NCBI GenBank assembly: GCA_905479905.1
Contig: CAJQOK010000363.1
Span: forward strand, 1-7,021
Length of the DNA: 7,021 nucleotides
Source of the DNA: an uncultured Aliterella sp.
GTDB taxonomy: Bacteria; Cyanobacteriota; Cyanobacteriia; Cyanobacteriales; Chroococcidiopsidaceae
Direction: 5' to 3'
Part shown: in pieces, positions 5,709-7,021 of the stretch
Layout of the letters: the number at the start of each line of letters is the position of its first letter
How positions within the stretch are numbered: position 1 is the stretch's first letter
Program-made: the position numbers and the translations under genes
Notes under the pieces: model-generated
What the model was told of the DNA's origin: nothing
Databases searched by the model: none
What the model saw: only the letters and a program-made list of their open reading frames with translations

Positions 5709-6139
5709 AATGACCCCTGCTTAATTTCACAGATTAGTTTTCTCAGTTCAGGACAATCTTTAAACCACTCTCCTCTCAACCGTAAATGAGCTAGGCGTTG
5801 ATGAAATTGCCGCTCCAGCTTTCTTCCACCAGGAACGGAAACTAAAATCCTGAGAGGATTAACATTACCGCCTTGTAAATTGTTAAGACGAGCATCAAGG
5901 TTAGCGGCAACGCCAATTTTCACGACTTTTTGCACAGTATCAAGAAGAAAGTAAACGCGCTCCAACTCCTGCTTAGGTTTGGGCAAATATTCCATCCACT
6001 CGTTAGACTCAAGAATTCGTAAAATTTCTAGCTGATCTTCAATTACAGCTAGTTCCTTGCTATCACTTTCAAGGATCATTAATCTCATGGCGAAGTCTCG
6101 CCCTTCCCGTGTCTTGAAAATAGCTTCTGGTAGTCTCAT
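5705..6139 (-). CDS. GIY-YIG-type protein (T5orf172/Mug113-like)
   Basis: 144 residues. The C-terminal two thirds match the T5orf172/Mug113 branch of the GIY-YIG nuclease superfamily: VYFLLD (62-67, in place of GIY), VKIGVAANLDARL (73-85, in place of YIG, with the Arg84 expected in the following helix), E109, H113 and GEWF (123-126). These proteins occur in phages and mobile elements, and nuclease activity is known only for some relatives. The N-terminal 60 residues are charged and helical without a recognised domain. The stop overlaps the start of the Rha-like gene by four bases. The ATG at 6137-6139 in turn overlaps the TGA of a short ORF upstream, also as ATGA. No clear Shine-Dalgarno is present, in keeping with coupling. 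Met18 or Met21 could be the real start if the upstream ORF once continued into this gene. Confidence 0.75.
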   Translation of the reverse strand: MRLPEAIFKTREGRDFAMRLMILESDSKELAVIEDQLEILRILESNEWMEYLPKPKQELERVYFLLDTVQKVVKIGVAANLDARLNNLQGGNVNPLRILVSVPGGRKLERQFHQRLAHLRLRGEWFKDCPELRKLICEIKQGSL

Positions 6140-6334
6140 TGAACTACGTCTTGATAACAGTCAGCTATTTGTTGTGTAGCAGAGGTTTTTATTCTTTTCC
6201 AAACAGCGAAGTAAAGAGCTTTTACCTTGGCTAAAATACTTTGAGCATCTTCATGAGATACACGCGAACATTTGATGATTGCGGGCTGATTTTGACTCTA
6301 TTAGTACAGAGTCGGATACGATTGTGATTGTCAT
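6136..6334 (-). pseudogene. Short ORF, frameshifted, upstream of the GIY-YIG gene
   Basis: An ATG at 6334 reads MTITIVSDSVLIESK and goes on to a TGA near 6253. The next frame, free of stops after about 6304, reads NQPAIIKCSRVSHEDAQSIL and AKVKALYFAVWKRIKTSATQ, then QIADCYQDVVQ and TGA at 6136-6138. It has no start codon of its own. One surplus base between them (an A in AAAA or a C in CCC of the coding strand, about 6284-6297) explains the break; the repaired ORF has 65 residues. The segment resembles the N-terminus of longer cyanobacterial proteins that begin with a helical DNA-binding-like part (recalled, not checked). If so, this is a truncated relative. The last codon overlaps the GIY-YIG start. 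Confidence 0.45.
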
Positions 6335-6352
6335 GACTACCGATGGGTTAAC

Positions 6353-6373
6353 GGTTTAGGTTGTGGTACAAAA
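6353..6373. repeat. Inverted repeat flanking the XRE gene, left arm
   Basis: Its reverse complement matches 6641-6661 at 19 of 21 positions. The arms enclose the XRE gene completely. The shared core is GTTGTGGTAC. It lies about 45 bases beyond the XRE stop, so an XRE transcript reading through would contain both arms and they could pair. Lying so close to a regulator, the arms could instead be binding sites. Confidence 0.7.
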
Positions 6374-6402
6374 GCTATTGCGTGATCTCTTGGCGGGGAA
6401 GC

Positions 6403-6410
6403 GCGATCGC
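6403..6410. repeat. HIP1 octamer GCGATCGC
   Basis: A perfect copy, six bases downstream of the XRE stop codon in the sense of transcription. Confidence 0.9.
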
Positions 6411-6416
6411 TTTGTT

Positions 6417-6641
6417 TTAATTATTTGTGTCTACACGTAGAACAAATAAGTCATTTATCTCCTTGTCAAAATAATTGCAGAGAGTTTCGATGGTGTTAGC
6501 ATCAATTCTCTCAAACTTATTAGTAAACAGTTTATGAACTGTGGTCGGACTTAACCCTGTGTCTTTAGCCAATTGACGTTGGGACAATGAGGGATCTTTC
6601 TCAGCCATCAGTACAGCAAGGCGACAAAACATCTTTCTCAT
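6417..6641 (-). CDS. XRE-family (Cro/CI-type) transcriptional regulator
   Basis: 74 residues from the ATG at 6641; a TTG at 6653 would add four residues, but it would begin almost at the predicted transcription start, so the ATG is preferred. The domain is a compact five-helix Cro/CI fold: LAVLMAEKDPSLSQRQLAKD (helices 1-2), TGLSPTTVHKLFTNK (recognition helix) and DANTIETLCNYFDKEINDLF (helices 4-5), ending in a few residues. Such stand-alone domains act as dimeric repressors. It is the first gene of the leftward block, with three related operator boxes directly upstream and overlapping its promoter, so autoregulation is likely. It probably controls the downstream GIY-YIG/Rha genes or the divergent rightward gene as in phage immunity regions. 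The domain is certain; the targets are inferred. Confidence 0.88.
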   Translation of the reverse strand: MRKMFCRLAVLMAEKDPSLSQRQLAKDTGLSPTTVHKLFTNKFERIDANTIETLCNYFDKEINDLFVLRVDTNN

Positions 6642-6661
6642 TCTGTACCACAACTTAAACC
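6641..6661. repeat. Inverted repeat flanking the XRE gene, right arm
   Basis: Right arm of the 19/21 inverted repeat with 6353-6373. It occupies the whole 5' leader of the XRE gene from the -10 box down to the A of the ATG. Pairing with the left arm in the mRNA would cover the translation start. Confidence 0.7.
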
Positions 6662-6662
6662 T

Positions 6663-6668
6663 ATCATA
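6663..6668 (-). promoter_or_regulatory. -10 box of the XRE gene
   Basis: TATGAT on the minus strand, close to the TATAAT consensus. It predicts a start around 6656 and a leader of about 15 bases before the ATG at 6641. No clear -35 is present; the expected place is filled by an operator box, as for an activator- or repressor-controlled promoter. Confidence 0.5.
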
Positions 6669-6670
6669 TT

Positions 6671-6732
6671 TTTACCGGAAACTGTAACATATTTACCGGA
6701 AACTACAAAGAAAGTGTTACAGCTTCCGGTAA
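6671..6732. promoter_or_regulatory. Operator array with three TTACCGGAA-type boxes
   Basis: Box A (6671-6683) and box B (6692-6704) are identical over 13 bases, TTTACCGGAAACT, and are 21 bases apart, two turns of the helix, so they face the same side. Box C (6715-6732) is inverted: its reverse complement matches 6672-6689 at 17 of 18 positions, including the trailing CTGTAACA. Each box is itself nearly palindromic around CCGG. The array lies between the XRE gene and a divergent small ORF and overlaps the XRE promoter. This is the layout expected for cooperative binding of the XRE dimer, but the protein-site pairing is inferred. Confidence 0.7.
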
Positions 6733-6741
6733 TATTAAATC

Positions 6742-6832
6742 ATGGATGAGGAAAGCAAACAGCCTCAGCCGAGAAGCAAAAATCCAGAGTTGCACCCAGA
6801 ACCGAAATTTCACTAACAACAAAGCAGCAGAA
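6742..6832 (+). CDS. Small divergent ORF, possibly cut by the intron
   Basis: Two overlapping frames start here. The ATG at 6742 reads MDEESKQPQPRSKNPELHPE and stops at 6814-6816 (24 codons). The ATG at 6746 reads MRKANSLSREAKIQ and stays open through 6832, where the presumed intron begins. Dropping one T of the run at 6808-6810 would lead the first frame into the second (PKFTNNKAAE), the same kind of +1 break as in the neighbouring genes. Position and direction, divergent from XRE across the operators, fit the rightward early gene of an immunity region. No family is recognised and no Shine-Dalgarno is visible, so this is tentative. Confidence 0.25.
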
Positions 6833-7021
6833 GTGCGGAACTGCCCAATTGCCGCCCGGAACCTGATAACAGCGAAGCGTGCGATTCGTTGGTAGCTGAA
6901 TCGCGGTAAACAGCCCGTACATAAGCTACCCAACCTGACAGCAGATTACTGTCACTAGAGGTTGAACTTCAAGGTTGATGTAGGTGTAAGCCCTACCCGT
7001 CAAACTCGGACGTGACTCCTT
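6833..7021 (+). mobile_element. Probable group II intron, 5' part (cut by window end)
   Basis: GTGCGG at 6833 fits the GUGYG 5' end of group II introns. About 75 bases on come GGTAAACAGCCC and ACCCAACCTGACAGC, similar to AAACAGCCAACCTAACC at a comparable position in domain I of the lactococcal Ll.LtrB intron. The stretch can fold extensively: GCGATTC/GAATCGC (6881-6887 with 6898-6904), GGTAGCT/AGCTACC (6891-6897 with 6924-6930, an alternative to the former), and a hairpin GTAGG/CCTAC around 6980-6997 framed by TTGA/TCAA. No long ORF covers it, as expected, since the reverse transcriptase/maturase of such introns is encoded several hundred bases further in, outside the window. A second GTGCG at 6879 is a less likely 5' end because it leaves only about 30 bases before the AAACAGCC motif. 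Other structured RNAs are not excluded. Confidence 0.55.

Noticed and set aside
6879..6883. Alternative intron start GTGCG at 6879
   Set aside because: It leaves about 30 bases before the AAACAGCC motif, fewer than in Ll.LtrB; kept only as a second choice.
6703..6933. Minus-strand ORFs of 60-76 codons at the right end
   Set aside because: They run through the operator boxes and the structured RNA region, and have no domain or ribosome binding site.

Overview
The window looks cyanobacterial. The octamer GCGATCGC (HIP1) occurs three times (1833, 4820, 6403) with several near copies. A pentapeptide-repeat exported protein, a Rha-like protein and a GIY-YIG protein fit a filamentous cyanobacterium, but the exact genus cannot be told. 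There is no rRNA, tRNA or CRISPR array.

Layout. (1) 1-1377, minus strand: a probable remnant of a short-chain dehydrogenase N-terminus (206-341) and a UbiG-type SAM methyltransferase (440-1182) split by one missing base in a homopolymer. (2) 1378-2628, minus strand: four small unrecognised genes, two of them frameshifted, and an interspersed 33-38 bp repeat present twice. (3) 2907-3500, plus strand: an intact secreted or lipid-anchored pentapeptide-repeat protein. (4) 3578-6641, minus strand: a phage/plasmid-like block that reads, in transcription order, XRE regulator, short frameshifted ORF, GIY-YIG (T5orf172/Mug113-like) protein, Rha-like protein, zinc-ribbon protein and a winged-helix protein. 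(5) 6642-7021: a control region with three TTACCGGAA-type operator boxes, a small divergent ORF, and what looks like the 5' part of a group II intron entering at about 6833 and leaving through the right edge.

How it fits together. The block in (4) resembles the regulatory/replication module of an integrated plasmid or prophage. An XRE repressor sits next to its own operator array, the downstream genes are tightly packed (ATGA overlaps at 6136-6139 and 5705-5708, and a Shine-Dalgarno sequence lying inside the preceding gene), and the last gene carries a DNA-binding domain. The most striking property is decay. At least seven frame changes occur in about 7 kb: UbiG-like, the 1870 and 2481 genes, the winged-helix gene (two), the zinc ribbon, and the ORF at 6136-6334. 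One is a 22-bp slip duplication whose removal restores the frame exactly. XRE, GIY-YIG, Rha-like and the pentapeptide gene are intact. Either the element is being lost around a few retained genes, or part of the pattern is homopolymer sequencing error; the 22-bp duplication is hard to explain as error.
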